Shown: positions 25,048 to 37,500 of the stretch, piece after piece | Layout: each line of letters opens with the position of its first letter | How positions within the stretch are numbered: position 1 is the first letter of the stretch | NCBI GenBank assembly: GCA_964017065.1 | Contig: OZ024792.1 | Span: forward strand, 1,951,254 to 2,015,253 | Reading direction: 5' to 3' | Source: Haliclona indistincta | Taxonomy: Eukaryota; Porifera; Demospongiae; Haplosclerida; Chalinidae | DNA length: 64,000 bases | The notes under the pieces: generated by a model | The model's database searches: none | Seen by the model: the letters and a program-made list of their open reading frames with translations, nothing else | What the model was told of the DNA's origin: nothing | Position numbers and translations under genes: made by a program

Positions 25048-28000
25048 TTACAAACTTGTTATTTGTACTTTGTCAGAAATTGTGTCCATTAAAACTTCTT
25101 TACAGCTTCTTTCTTTTACACAGAGTTTGAGTATCGGGGCATTCTGTGTACTAGTGTTGTTAGCCATTGCTTCAACAAGCACTCTAGCAACATCACAGCT
25201 AATAAATGATTTATAGTATCCAAACATTGTGTAGATCACCCCACCCACAGTGACTTCTTTTAATGGTGTATCAACTTGAGTCAGTAGTGTCGTCAAAAAA
25301 TATGCCTTAGGAACGTTGAAATCTCTATCAGTGTGAAACACTAGATGTTTTAGTTTACTTCTTGTAATGGCAGCAATCAAAAGATCGCTTTCATTATTCG
25401 TCATTGAGCAATGTATGAGAACCAGTCGATTTAGAACAGAATTAAGCAAGTGAGTAATTCCTCTGACACATTGACGAGTAATGAAGACATGATCCAGACC
25501 TAGCACCTTCAGCTTACCAGCAAATTTGGGCAAGGTTTTCTGTAGTGATGGGCAAATGTTTGGCGTTTGTTTGATAGACAACCTATAGTGCAAGAATTGA
25601 GAAGAGAATACACATAACAGTTTTGAGTAAAACATACCTCAGGTAAGGTCTTATGTGGAGTTCACTCAATGATTTGTACTTGTAAAGGTTTTTAAACAGC
25701 ACATCATAATGAGGAAGAAATAGTCCTAGTGTACGCAACGATTCTGGGAGGTGGAGCATTTTTGTCATAATTAAAGAGCCCTTTGGCTGATACAAAGCTG
25801 GGCGATAAGTCAATTGAGGGAGTGTCACTTTGGTCAATTGTGGAAAGTAGAGTAACTGTTGCTGCAGAGTATGAACCTTATTGCCTTGAAAATGAAACAA
25901 AGATACTGTTGTTATTGACTTTGTAAATGGACAGAGCATGTGAAATGATTTAAGAAACAACTTTGCAAATTTACCGAGGAACAGTTCAATTGATGGCCTA
26001 TGCTCTCCCTCATTCCAGTCAGATGGTTGAACAGCATGCATGTTATGTGAAAGATTCCGCAGATGTTTGTAATGTATTCTGGTTAGACGCCACGTTGAGG
26101 TTTTGCCGCTATTGACAATGCAATATGCTACAACAAAACGGTCTAATGGAGAATCCAAATGGTCATTCCCAACAGCAATCGTACTTTCAGCAAGCAGTTT
26201 TAATACTAGCTGAGGTGATTGAGTTTCAAAGAGTACCTGACAAAATTCCAAGATAAACTTCGATGATGAAGCGATTTCATTTTTCTTCAACTCTATCATC
26301 AGCAGCTCAGTGGAAAAGGACGCAAGCTTTGTGAAGCCAGCCCAAAACAATATGAGTGGCATACGTGTAACATTTTTATTACTCTCCAGAGGATACAAAC
26401 TATCTTTGATCTGACCCGCTACATGTAGGCTGTATATTATGGCTTGTGGACTCAGCAATTCACTTGATTGTTCAGTATGCTGAGACCAGTAGTAAGCTGA
26501 TAGGTACTCTTGCACCGTGAGGTGTAGAAAAATGTAAGACATATTCAGCTCTGGTCGAATACTATAAAGCTTTTTCACTGACACCATTAGACCAAGCTTT
26601 TCACAAGGAACATCATCGGTAAACACATACTTGTTCTCTGGTAGTCCATGAGCAGCAAGCTCAGCTAGTTTCATAAAATTATTTCTCACATCTTCGGGAA
26701 GATGTTTTATAGCTGATGGCATGTCCAACGTAGGCAAATTATATTTCAAAAGGTTCAAAATAAAAGCATTATAAAGTTCCGTGAGGGTTTTCGGAGCAAA
26801 CCTATGTCCATTCTCCCAGTACTGTATGTACAGCTCTGTTACAATAGAGCAGTGGAGAGGATTGTACATGACAGATAGAATAAAAGGATTGTTATCCACA
26901 TATGAATGGAAAGACTCCAACAGTTGACTGTCCTTGCATGCTAAAGTGATGTACATACGTATTTCAGTCTTATTGAAACCAGCAATGCTAATATGCTGGT
27001 TTAACTTTTGCTTGTATTGTAGTGGTAGTTTTGTTAATGCAGTTGGACGGCTAGTAACCACAATTGTTGCCTTACGAAGGAGTTTATTGGTCAGAATCTT
27101 TTGAAGTACTGACATTTGGTTTCGTTGTTCTTCAGAAAGTTCGTCATATCCATCAAGAAATATGAGCAATCCTTCTCCTTCTCTGTTCTGGATGTCTTGT
27201 TCAATGGCCAGTCTAATTTTGTTATCAGGATGGTAGAATAGGTCATAAAGATTCTTCGCTTGGCGTGTACTCTCATCTCTGATCTCAATGATCACCATTA
27301 GATCCCATTCATGTAGTAGCTTGCCTTCTCTCCATAGTCGACATAACTGCCAACATAACGTTGACTTACCCATTCCTGGGCCTCCCTCTATCAGCACAAA
27401 TTTTGCTGCTGTCTTTCCACCATCCAAGGAACCAATTTCACCCATGTTCACAGGAGTCTTTTTCATTTGAATTTTATCAACACTTCCATTAAAAAGCATC
27501 TCCTGAAGTTGAATGAATGACGAGTCACTTTCATTTTTCTCTTTATGGACCAGTGCTAGACTGATTGGTCGTTCAGGACGATTTGCTGAAAGCACTGATT
27601 TCGAGTAGTGAGGATAATGACTGCTGCCATAATAGTCTTTCAGATATGCACGATATGCTAGAATTGAAGCAGGAGGAGAGTTAAGATAAGCAGCACACAT
27701 ACCCAGCAAGAATAAGACTACAAAGACAGCAAGAATGAGACTACAAACGATCAACAGATGATTGTTTATAAATGCAGAAAACTTGTCTGGAATTGGAGGT
27801 GGGACTAGAAGTGAAAATATAGACAGTAAAAAACACAATAGAAAGTAAATTCATAGAGATGCAGTCATTATGCAGTAGTAGTAGTAGTACTACAGCAACA
27901 ATTAATTAATGCCGATCACAATATTATGGGTTAAATCACAAAGATTACATAGAATTAATACGTATTACCGTACCGTATAGCGGGAAAATTTCGTGGTAGA

Positions 28001-30109
28001 AAATTTTCGCGAATTTCACAAATTACAGACTATTCGCAAAAATTTATCCTTGTTTTAGTTGGCAAAGATAGGGCAATAGTGCTGATTCGCGAAAATATTA
28101 TTCGTGAAACGCTCTATCTCTTGCATTCGCGAAATTTCCTGCTGTACGATATAACCGGTTATTTTCGACAGTCAAATATTTCGTATAATTATAAATTTAT
28201 ACTGGACTTAATTTTCGAATGGCTTAGGCTTTTCGAAAATAAAAATTTTAATTCTGTTCAAATTTTTGTGTAAAACGACATGCAAACGACGCTTTTCAGC
28301 CGTGAGAGACCATCATCACGCCTGCTTGGGAACCCAGATTTGCAAAGAAACTTGCCTGCAGTAGCCGTAAGGAGTCTGGCAATGTTACTATAATGCATTG
28401 GCTGAGCCTTGATGTTCACTATATGCCCGTCCACGTGGAGCTGCCATAAACCATCGCTAAGCCAAACGCCCCGTATGCGTTTGCTGAGCTCGAGGCGTCC
28501 TACAGTAAGTGTAAGTTCCATCCACTGTTCCTTCGACGGGCTGTATTCACTTCTTGATAGCACCATGCTGTCCACTCAACCTGACTCAAGCTACATGTAG
28601 CATGAGCTAGCACTAAAAAACGGACTCGATAATTTTTGTGATATGTAAAGCTCAATTTTTATTTTCATCAGCTGGTCAACTTATGAAAATTAATATCCTA
28701 ATGAAAATAACCGGTTATACGGTACAATTGAGACCAAAATGAAACTTTTGTACATTACAGAAAAAATGTCATGAAATTTGATTCCATAAAGAATATGAAA
28801 ATATGTCAACATCTACAATACTCACCTTCGCCAGTCACCGCTTTCTCCACTTGTTGTGCTACACTAGTACACCCAGCCTGGTGCATAGCATCGAGTAGAA
28901 TCCGCCATGTTGGTGGATCACCACAATCAGCAGCACGACCTTGCAGCCACTGTGTTAGCAGCTCCTGACAGCATGCTTCCTTTTGGTAGAATCTATCTCC
29001 CTCAATGATATCGAGTTGAGAATCACTGAAATGCAGGGCTATGCCTAGTTGCTTCCACCTTCGAGCAACGTCTGTCATTATGAAGATACTCTCTTGTGTT
29101 CCATTGCTACTGTTGTACTGGAAGCACAGCAGCTCTGACAATTTGGGCCGTTTTTCTGTACCAAGAGAAGGACTAGTCTTGCAAGCCAGCCAAATTTCAT
29201 TTGTAAAAAAATTTGGTCACAACCGTAGTGCCTAGGTGAGTCTCCACTAGCATGCTGCCAGTGGTTACAGCCATGCTTTTTAATTTTCTTTGTAAGAAGA
29301 CATACTGCTGCATGCTCAAAGCAATTATGAGCAGTCTCTGTGGTCATGGCCATGCTAACTCACAATGTGCAGACTAACAATTTTTGATCACTGATCCAGT
29401 AAACATTTAGCGTAAACTTTAATTTTAGTTGTTTTTAGTTGCATTTGTTGCTTGTAGTTGCATGCATGGATCTCACAAACTGTCGTGCGGGAACTTTGTC
29501 AAGTGCCAGTAACTCGCCTAGGTACTACAGTTGTGACCAAATGTTTCCTGCAAGCGAAAATTGGCTGCCCCCATCAGCTCACCAAGTTAATTATATTCAT
29601 AAAACTACTAAAGGCTTGGCAAGCTGAAACCATGTATTTGAGAGCCGACAAAGCTGTTTTTTTTTACTGCTGAAAACACAAATTCAAGCCTGCAAGCTGT
29701 CTACAAGCTGCAATAATAACTAGTTACGTCCACAGACCCGGTCATCACTTTGATATACTGATCATATGTAACAGATATGGTTTGTCCATAGATAGTAGTT
29801 TGTCACCGAGGGGTCCGACACTCGCGAAATCTCGTACATACACAGTTGAAATCACTAACTGAAACCGGAAATATCAGTTGAAATCAGAAAATTCAAATCA
29901 CCCTTGGAATTGAAATCTCGTACGCCAAACCGGCCAGTGGCGGACCCCTCGTTTGTCACCATAATACAAGCCACGCCCCTCCCGTACAAGTCCTGAGTAG
30001 TTACAATGTAATTGATCAGCTCACCTATTCTCGCTGGACCAGGGTTCAGCTCAACGTCCCCGGATAGTAGGAGATGCTGTTGCAGCAGTATCATTATGAT
30101 CGCCGACAT
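25048..30109 (-). CDS. NLR-like immune receptor: signal/2A peptide - DEATH - TM - NACHT - LRR-like
   Basis: Exons 30109-30025, 29134-28826 (start could instead be 29092), 27804-25638 and 25582-25048 join in phase to give about 1,031 residues. The first 28 residues are hydrophobic and then read SGDVELNPGP, a 2A ribosome-skipping motif. The second exon is a DEATH domain (VARRWKQLGIAL, ELLTQWLQGR). The third opens with VPPPIPDKF and a strong TM helix (LLIVCSLILAVFVVLFLLG). The NACHT ATPase follows, with Walker A GGPGMGKST, Walker B LLIFLDGYDEL, and sensor-like VVTSRPTAL. The C-terminal part has Leu-rich segments (LKVLGLDHVF, LNRLVLIHCSM, LKHLVFH) consistent with degenerate LRRs. Such proteins sense microbial or danger signals and recruit death-fold partners. 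The first exon is placed by phase and context; a transcript would confirm it. Confidence 0.8.
27966..28722. mobile_element. Possible TIR element rich in TTCGCGAA motifs inside the NLR intron
   Basis: The left end ACCGTACCGTATAGCGGG and the right end ACCGGTTATACGGT are approximately inverted. The left 250 bp are packed with TTCGCGAA-type motifs. On the minus strand, 28563-28258 is an open frame of 101 codons that starts MVLSRSEYSPS and contains LWQLHVDGHIV. I do not recognise it. The NLR exons on either side join in phase without it, so it is probably not part of that protein. Confidence 0.4.
29808..29950. mobile_element. 143-bp TIR element with 10-bp target duplication
   Basis: The element begins GAGGGGTCCG and ends CGGACCCCTC, a perfect 10-bp inverted repeat. 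It is flanked on both sides by GTTTGTCACC (29798-29807 and 29951-29960). It lies in the first intron of the NLR gene. A 9-10 bp duplication is typical of Mutator-like elements, but the superfamily is uncertain. Confidence 0.8.
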
Positions 30110-30302
30110 CACTACTGTCCACTAGTAGTAAGTTGTATACTTTCGTGCACGTACGTATTCTTTGGGTCAGTAGCAGCATACATGTACAATTCAATGCTAC
30201 ATGTAGTTCACTCACCCAGCACTGCAACTTCCTCATGAATTTACATTGGCAACATTATGTTAGAAAGCGGCTCATAGCTATTACAACAGAGATGGTACTG
30301 CT

Positions 30303-30772
30303 GCATGAAGGACTGCAGGAAGGACAGCAGTACCAGTTCAGTGTCAGTGTATCACTCAAAAGTCAGTGGTGTACTCTATACAGCTGGACATGAGTTATTT
30401 AATAATAAAAAGATACATAGTAATGCAATGATATACGATGATCCACAGCAAGCAAGGTAAGCCTTATAGTTAGAATACTTGAAAAGAAATACGTCTGAAA
30501 GTTGATGATTCTGTGTTCAAAAATTATCATGGCATAACGCATTACAGGTCAGCATCAACATTCCATCAATAATTATTGATAATGTTTACCTCTTAGAAAA
30601 GAGTAAGAATAGTGTGGTTGTTTAATTTAACAGGTTGAGATTGCATATCTTTACCGCATGCAGTGACGACATCAAGATGGCAGAGTGGGGGCAGACCGTG
30701 CTGCTTATGGGGCACACACAATGCTGTTGCTAATGATGAGAAAGAATTTGTGCAAGTCACTACAAGATTGTG
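30303..30772 (+). pseudogene. Relic of an Ig/FN3 receptor 3' end
   Basis: 30303-30390 matches the end of the last FN3 exon (LQEGQQYQFSVSVSL), then loses frame within a few codons. 30421-30460 copies the juxtamembrane tail exon (NAMIYDDPQQAR). 30547-30602 and 30660-30772 resemble later tail exons (SAS, IDNVY, DDIKMAE) and end close to a CTACAAGATTGTGA, like receptor A. No start, Ig domains or TM are present, so this is a decayed duplicate. Confidence 0.75.
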
Positions 30773-30895
30773 AAAATCATTCTTAACAAGTTCTTGGAAC
30801 AGATTATTAATTTGTATTTGTTCATAGTTTTAATGTATTAACTTTATCATTAAATAGAAGTGACTTATCCTTGTTTTATTATCTTTCCACCAAAT

Positions 30896-30955
30896 AAGCA
30901 CACACACACACACTACACAGACACACACACACACACACAAACACAAACACACAAT
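30896..30955. repeat. (CA)n microsatellite
   Basis: An interrupted run of ACACAC between the receptor relic and receptor C. Confidence 0.9.
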
Positions 30956-31539
30956 GACTTTGGTGTTAAATCATAATTTACTCTTGCTTCTTACAACACT
31001 GCATACGTGAGTGCTATGCAGGCGTGTGCATGATCTACAAGTATGTGGAGTATCATCTGTAGTGAAGTAATAGTGAATGTTGAATGATCAATATGTGCAC
31101 TATCCCCATCATTAGATAGCGGACCATAAGTTTCAATAATTGGTGAAATAATTACTGATTGAAGTGATGCGGTTGTCAAACAGAAGACATTATAACTGTG
31201 TAGTGTACTGTACACAAATGGTCATAATTTGTATGATGCCTAGCAACCCTCATGCCAGCATGCTCTAATTAAAAGTGATTGTTGCTTCTTCTGATTGTTT
31301 GTGCACAAACTGCATGTCCAAGCTAAGGTTTTGGGGTATTCTACCAGTCCATTAATAATTTATCATTGCATAACATGGATTCCTTTGTAAGACGCGAAGA
31401 AATTGATGAAGCCATGCACCACATGTGTAGAGTTATGTGCCCCGCCCTTTTTAGGTGCAGCTCGCCCACGCACTTTGAGGCCCGCCTGTGGCATCACTAA
31501 ACTACGTATCCCTGCGTACATACGATCGTATAAAGAGCT

Positions 31540-34500
31540 ATGTTGGATATGGAATCTTGCATTGATGCGTTTATTATCGTCAACAGCATGCCGGCTGCGC
31601 TCGTGAGCAGTTGGTATCCTCTGGTCGCCGCCGCCATGGGACTCGTGATGACCATGATCCCGCGCACCTCGAGTCAACAGTGTATGCCTACTACCGAAGG
31701 ATCCGGAGAAATAGTACCCATCACAGAGCTTCCGACACAAGGTGTTATATTTTGTTTGAATGTAATTAATTTCTAAAGAGGATTCATGCCTGTACATAAA
31801 TGCTTATGGCAGTTGTTCAGTATTGCAGTAATGATATAATTCTACAGGAGTTCGATTGTATTTTCAAGACACCTCTGAGCCTATACCAAACTTTCTGATG
31901 TTGCGTGCTAGTCAGATAGAATCAACTGGTTTCAATAACACATCTCCTTATCAAGCCCTGTGGTGTCAGAGTGCCAACATTGATAGCAATAATGGGACAT
32001 GGTTTCAACCTCCTGATTTCAGCATGGTCTCTACTGAGGACATTGACTCACCCAGTGATGAGCCCTACCAGATGGTGACATGTCCTGGTCAGGTGGGGCT
32101 GGTGAGAGACAGTGGACTAGGAAACAATTCTGGGTTAGTGCAGTGTATGATCCGTGATGAGATGAACACCACTCACACACTGACAGCTGGTGTGTACAAT
32201 GGAACGATATATGACAATTATGGTGAGCATGCACTTCACGCATCCTACCCTTCAATATAACCCACCATGCAGTCGGTCCTGTGGTCGATACCAACATGCA
32301 GTTTGCCCTGACATCTTCACGGGATGCTGACCCTCCTGTTTTCACTCTCACATTCAACTCTTCATTTGGACCACCCACTGTGGTGGAGTGTACCAGGAAT
32401 GGTGTTGCTCTGAATAAAACAATTTCTCGAGAAGTTCTTAGTCCACTGTTCATGCAAAACGGTGAACTTGATCATTTCAATTCATCAGAGCCAGACACAC
32501 TTGATGTGACCAGAGTGACAGTGACTGTGAGAGAGAGAGAAGCAGGAGAGTACAAATGCAATGTCACTGTTGCTGGTAGGAACGACACCAATCCACAGCA
32601 GATTGTAACTCTCGGTATTGGATCTTCCATTACTATGCTAACAGGTGAGTAGCCACTAATAACGTCTCAAGCTTCTTCTCACTACCCTATAGTTGCAAGC
32701 TCACCTGTAAATGTCAGTGCTAGCAGAACAGCTTTAGATGAAGTTACAGTGATGTGGGATGCTCCATCACCAGCACCAGACGGCTATGAGGTGTTCTATC
32801 AAGTGGATGATGGTGCTATTCTCAGTGCAGGGACTACTAACAATACTGAGCTAACATTGACTGGTGAAGAATTAGCACAAGAACTGTCATGCTTTGTGGT
32901 ATCCTATAGTAGCAGCACCAACACCATACCTAGTGCTCGAAGCAATGCAGCCACAGTACAAGCTGGTGAGTTCTTCAACCTTAAGTGTATGTTATTCAAT
33001 AAGATGATGCACATAATTTGGTAGAGTATTAGCCTTTCATCAGACATCATCAAGTTAATTTGTTAAAGAATTGTCACAATGAGCAAAACAAGGGAAGCCT
33101 TTATGAAATTATCTCTAGGGCAAACTAAATTAAGTTCTAAATGTGTATCCGTGTATGGTGATAACTGGATGACATCATATTTTCTCTGCAGCTTTTAGCA
33201 TCATCAGCTTCTCAACAAATGATGCAAACTTGGTGGGTTTTATAAACTACACGATCACTTGTGTAGCCAGTGTTACTCAAGATGGAGCAGATACACTCAA
33301 TCTGACAATACAAGATTCATCTGACATGAACCTAGCCAGTAGATTACACAGTGCACCGACAACTGGAGCCTTTTATTCAGTGAACTACTCAATCAGTCGC
33401 CTCAATCATTCAGATGCCGATAGATATACATGTATAGTTGTGCTTTCCTTAGCTAACACAACTTTAAGCACCAATAGAACATTGGATGTCACAGGTACAT
33501 TATGACCATTCCTGGATCATTATCTAATTTTGTTCTGTATACAGTTAATCTGCCCAGTGTGAATGTCACTCAAGACAATCTTGGTGGTCCTCTCCTAGCA
33601 GGGACCTCACGATCTCTGGTGTGTTCTGTTCCATCAGGGTTGTCAGTGACTCTGAACTGGATGAGGAATGGTAGTCCAGTCAACACTAGTGATAGTAGAG
33701 TGACTGTGAACACTACATCAAGTACCTCTACACTAATGTTCAGTCCACTGCGTACATCTGATGGTGGACATTATCAGTGTGTACTAGCAGTGACTGGTGC
33801 TGTTACTAATAGTTCTAACATGATTGAACTGAATGTCACAAGTGAGTATTAAAACACTTATAAATCACTAGATGTGTTACTTATCTATTCACTAGTTCCT
33901 AAAAGTAATGTGACTGTCATATTGCCGAGTGGTCCACTGGTGGAGGGCAATTCAGCTGACATCATATGTGCTGTGACAGTCAGTGATGATGTGGACACAC
34001 CAGTCAGTGTAACGCGTCAATGGAAGGGACCAGAGATCATTACTAATGGATTGGACTATGTCATCACTAGTGACACACTAAGTATCAATGAGCTCAGTAT
34101 CTCGCGAGATAATGAACGTATCATCACTTGCACTGTTGAAATATTACCACTAACAGAGAATGTACTACTGAGTAGCAACACTAGTGGAAGCACACTGTTG
34201 ATAGTACAAGGTAAATTGAGAAAAGATTTCAACCAACTTTAACTGAACTTTAATATTCATTTTCTGCATGGCTTCTACAGCGCCTAGTGTCAACATATCG
34301 CTGAACAGTATGGGCTCTCCTTTCATTGCTGGGACTAACCAATCACTACTATGCACTGTGGATTCCTCTACTATATCAGTAAATTTCACTTGGTTAAAGA
34401 ATGGTAGTCCAGTCAACACCAGTGATAGTGGAGTGACTGTAACCATGACATCACAGAGTACCTCTACACTAATGTTCAGTCCACTGCGTACATCTGATGG

Positions 34501-37500
34501 TGGACAGTATCAGTGCATTGGAACTGTGGTTAGTAATGGAACCACTATCAACATCACTGATGAGATTGATCTTAATGTTACCAGTGAGCACTGCACACAC
34601 TCATAATCTACTCACTCATTCTCATTCTCCTGTAGTCTCCATCATCAGTGTCACAGTGACCATCATACCTAATGATACACTGTATGAGGACACATTTAGT
34701 GACTTCATGTGTAACACTACTATCAGTGAGTATGTGGACACACCCACTACTATCATGTATCAATGGCTGGGACCATCACTACTCACTACTGGAGCTGACT
34801 ACAACATCACTGGTGACACTCTGCGTATCAATCGGTTCAATGCATCACGTGATAATGGCAGGACCATCACATGCATGGCTACAGTGCTACCATCATCAGG
34901 ACAACAGTATGTACTACACAACAATGCTAATGAGAGCATACTACTGACTGTAGTAGGTGAGTACAGATTTCAATGTGGCCAATGATCCATTGCTTGTTCA
35001 GCACTCAGTAATGGCCTCTTCATTCCTCGTGTCATTATTCCTGGTGTTCCTACTGCTGGAGATAACTTAACCATTACCTGCATACTGGATGGAGTAGTAG
35101 AGAGATTGACAATGATTGCAACAGTCGATATTGAATTCATTAGCCCACCAGGAGGATTGAGAGGAGAACAGCAAAATGGATCAACGTATATTAGACCACA
35201 AATCTTCAATCCTGTGATGACCAATGATACTGGATTATACATATGTCATGTTCGTATTTTAATAGAAAGTGCTTTATTTTTCAATCAACTTAATCCGGAG
35301 ATTCTTCAGATACAAAGTACGTTTAATGTGATTGGCTAACATTGAATTACTTTTTGTATCAGTTCCTCCTCCTCAGCTCACTCTCACCATCACTAGTCCC
35401 TCTACCACACTGTATGAGGGCACTCCTGTCAACCTGACCTGTACTGCTACAATAGACACTACCATTGTCAACACTCCTGTCACTGTGTCCAGTATGTGGA
35501 TTGCACCTAATGGAGAACAGCTGACCAGTAGCAGCTCCAATGATCGTATCACAATAGTGGACATGTTACAGTCAGCACCATACACTAGTGTACTGATGTT
35601 TGATCCAGCTGATGATATGGATACTGGAGACTACCTGTGTAATATAACTGTAGTACAGAACAGTAGTCAACCACTGATACTACCATCATCAAATAATGCA
35701 ACCACTAATCTCAATATTACAGGTTTGTCATTTTGAATCTATACATTCTTTCAAAATTTATTTTCCTCTTAGTTCTTCCTGATCCAGTATTGAGTGTGAC
35801 CACTGTTGGCTCTACTGTTGCTGGTCAAAATGTTTCTCTAGTATGCAATGTTACCATGGTTACTGACCAAACACCACATCCTATCATCAATTGGGTTAAA
35901 GTAACTGGTGGTAGTACAGCATTACCAATAGCTACTCAGCAGACCACACCTACTAGCACCACTCTCACCCTCTCATTCTCTCCTCTCACATTCAGTCACA
36001 GGGGACTGTATCGCTGTGTGGTAATCCACAATATTTCAACTGTTTATACATTTACTGGCACACAACACCACAATATCACAGTTGACTGTGAGTATAAAAC
36101 TGTCACACTATGCACCTGTAAATACTCTATCTTCCTCCAGTCTCTCCTCCTTCAGTGGTAGTCCATCCTGTCAACCCATCAGTACCCATGGTAGCTGGTA
36201 CAGCTCGTGACCTCACCTGCACCATCACTCTCACTAATGTGAATGATATCAATGTGTTAGTGGACTTCACCTGGAGTACATCAGTGGGATCAGTACTCCC
36301 ATCATCTCCAAGAATTGATGCCATCTCTGGTACCACTCAGTCTGGTAGCCAGTCTACCTTCACCTCTAGTCTCTCCATCAGTCCACTGGATAGTGTGGGA
36401 GACTCTACAGTATTCTCTTGTCTAGTTAATGTCAACTTATTTCCTGCTGACAGCTTTGTCATACCTACCATTGCTAACAACTCTGTTGATATCTCCGTAC
36501 AGCGTCAGTACTTCACATTTCTTGTTAGTCACTACTACATTACTATTATTTTCTTCCTATGCAGCTCTTCCTCCTCCTGCTGTAATAACCACTTCCAGTG
36601 GTATCATGTCTCCTGGCTCCTCCATCATTCTCTCATGTACAGTGGAAGTAGTAGAAGGGTTAATAGTCCAACCAGCCATTGTGTGGACCAAGCTAGCTGT
36701 CGATGGTGATACAGCTCTGAACAGCATTAGTGTGGGAGCTGTGAGGACTAACAACACTGTCACTCTCTCCTTTAACTCTATCAATACTTCTGATGCTGGA
36801 CAGTACACATGTACTGCTACTGTTAATATCAGTGCCATCAACATCACTGTCACTAACAACAGTATGGTGGACATCACACTCCAGAGTGAGTGACCAGGTC
36901 GTGTCTAGTATCTTACCTTATCTCTTCTCTTACTGTAGTTCCATCTCCAACTGTCTCTCTCACACTCTCTTCAGCTGACAGCACTGCTGTCTCAGCCAAC
37001 AGCAGCTCATCACAGAGCTATCTCGCTGGCAGTACTCTCACCATATCATGTGATATTGATGTATCACTCAACATCAACACAATGATCAATGTGATCATGG
37101 AGTGGACTAGAGATGGTAGTGGCATTGAGAATAGCTCTCGTGTCAACTTTACCATGGCAACTGAGACCTCTCCCAGCCACTATCAGACTCAGCTAGTGTT
37201 TAGCACCCTCAGTAGTAGCATGGATAGTGGCAACTATGAGTGTAGTGTTGCTATTAATAGTAACAGCTCTCTACTGTATGTGGATGACTCTATACTAGTC
37301 AATGAGAGTACTACTGTGAATATACAAGGTAACGTTATGTCTGCTGGTGGTTACAATCCTTATTTGTACAATGTTTTTTCATAGACCCAGCCATCAATAA
37401 CTTTACTGTCACACCTAGTCTGGTCACTGTACTAGAGTCTACTTGCCTGGACTCAGACTCTCATGATAACTTCACTCTGGTCTGCAGTGCTAGAAAGCCA

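Noticed and set aside
28258..28575. Open frame as an extra exon of the NLR
   Set aside because: The DEATH exon and the TM-NACHT exon already join in phase 1, and the frame has no good GT donor.
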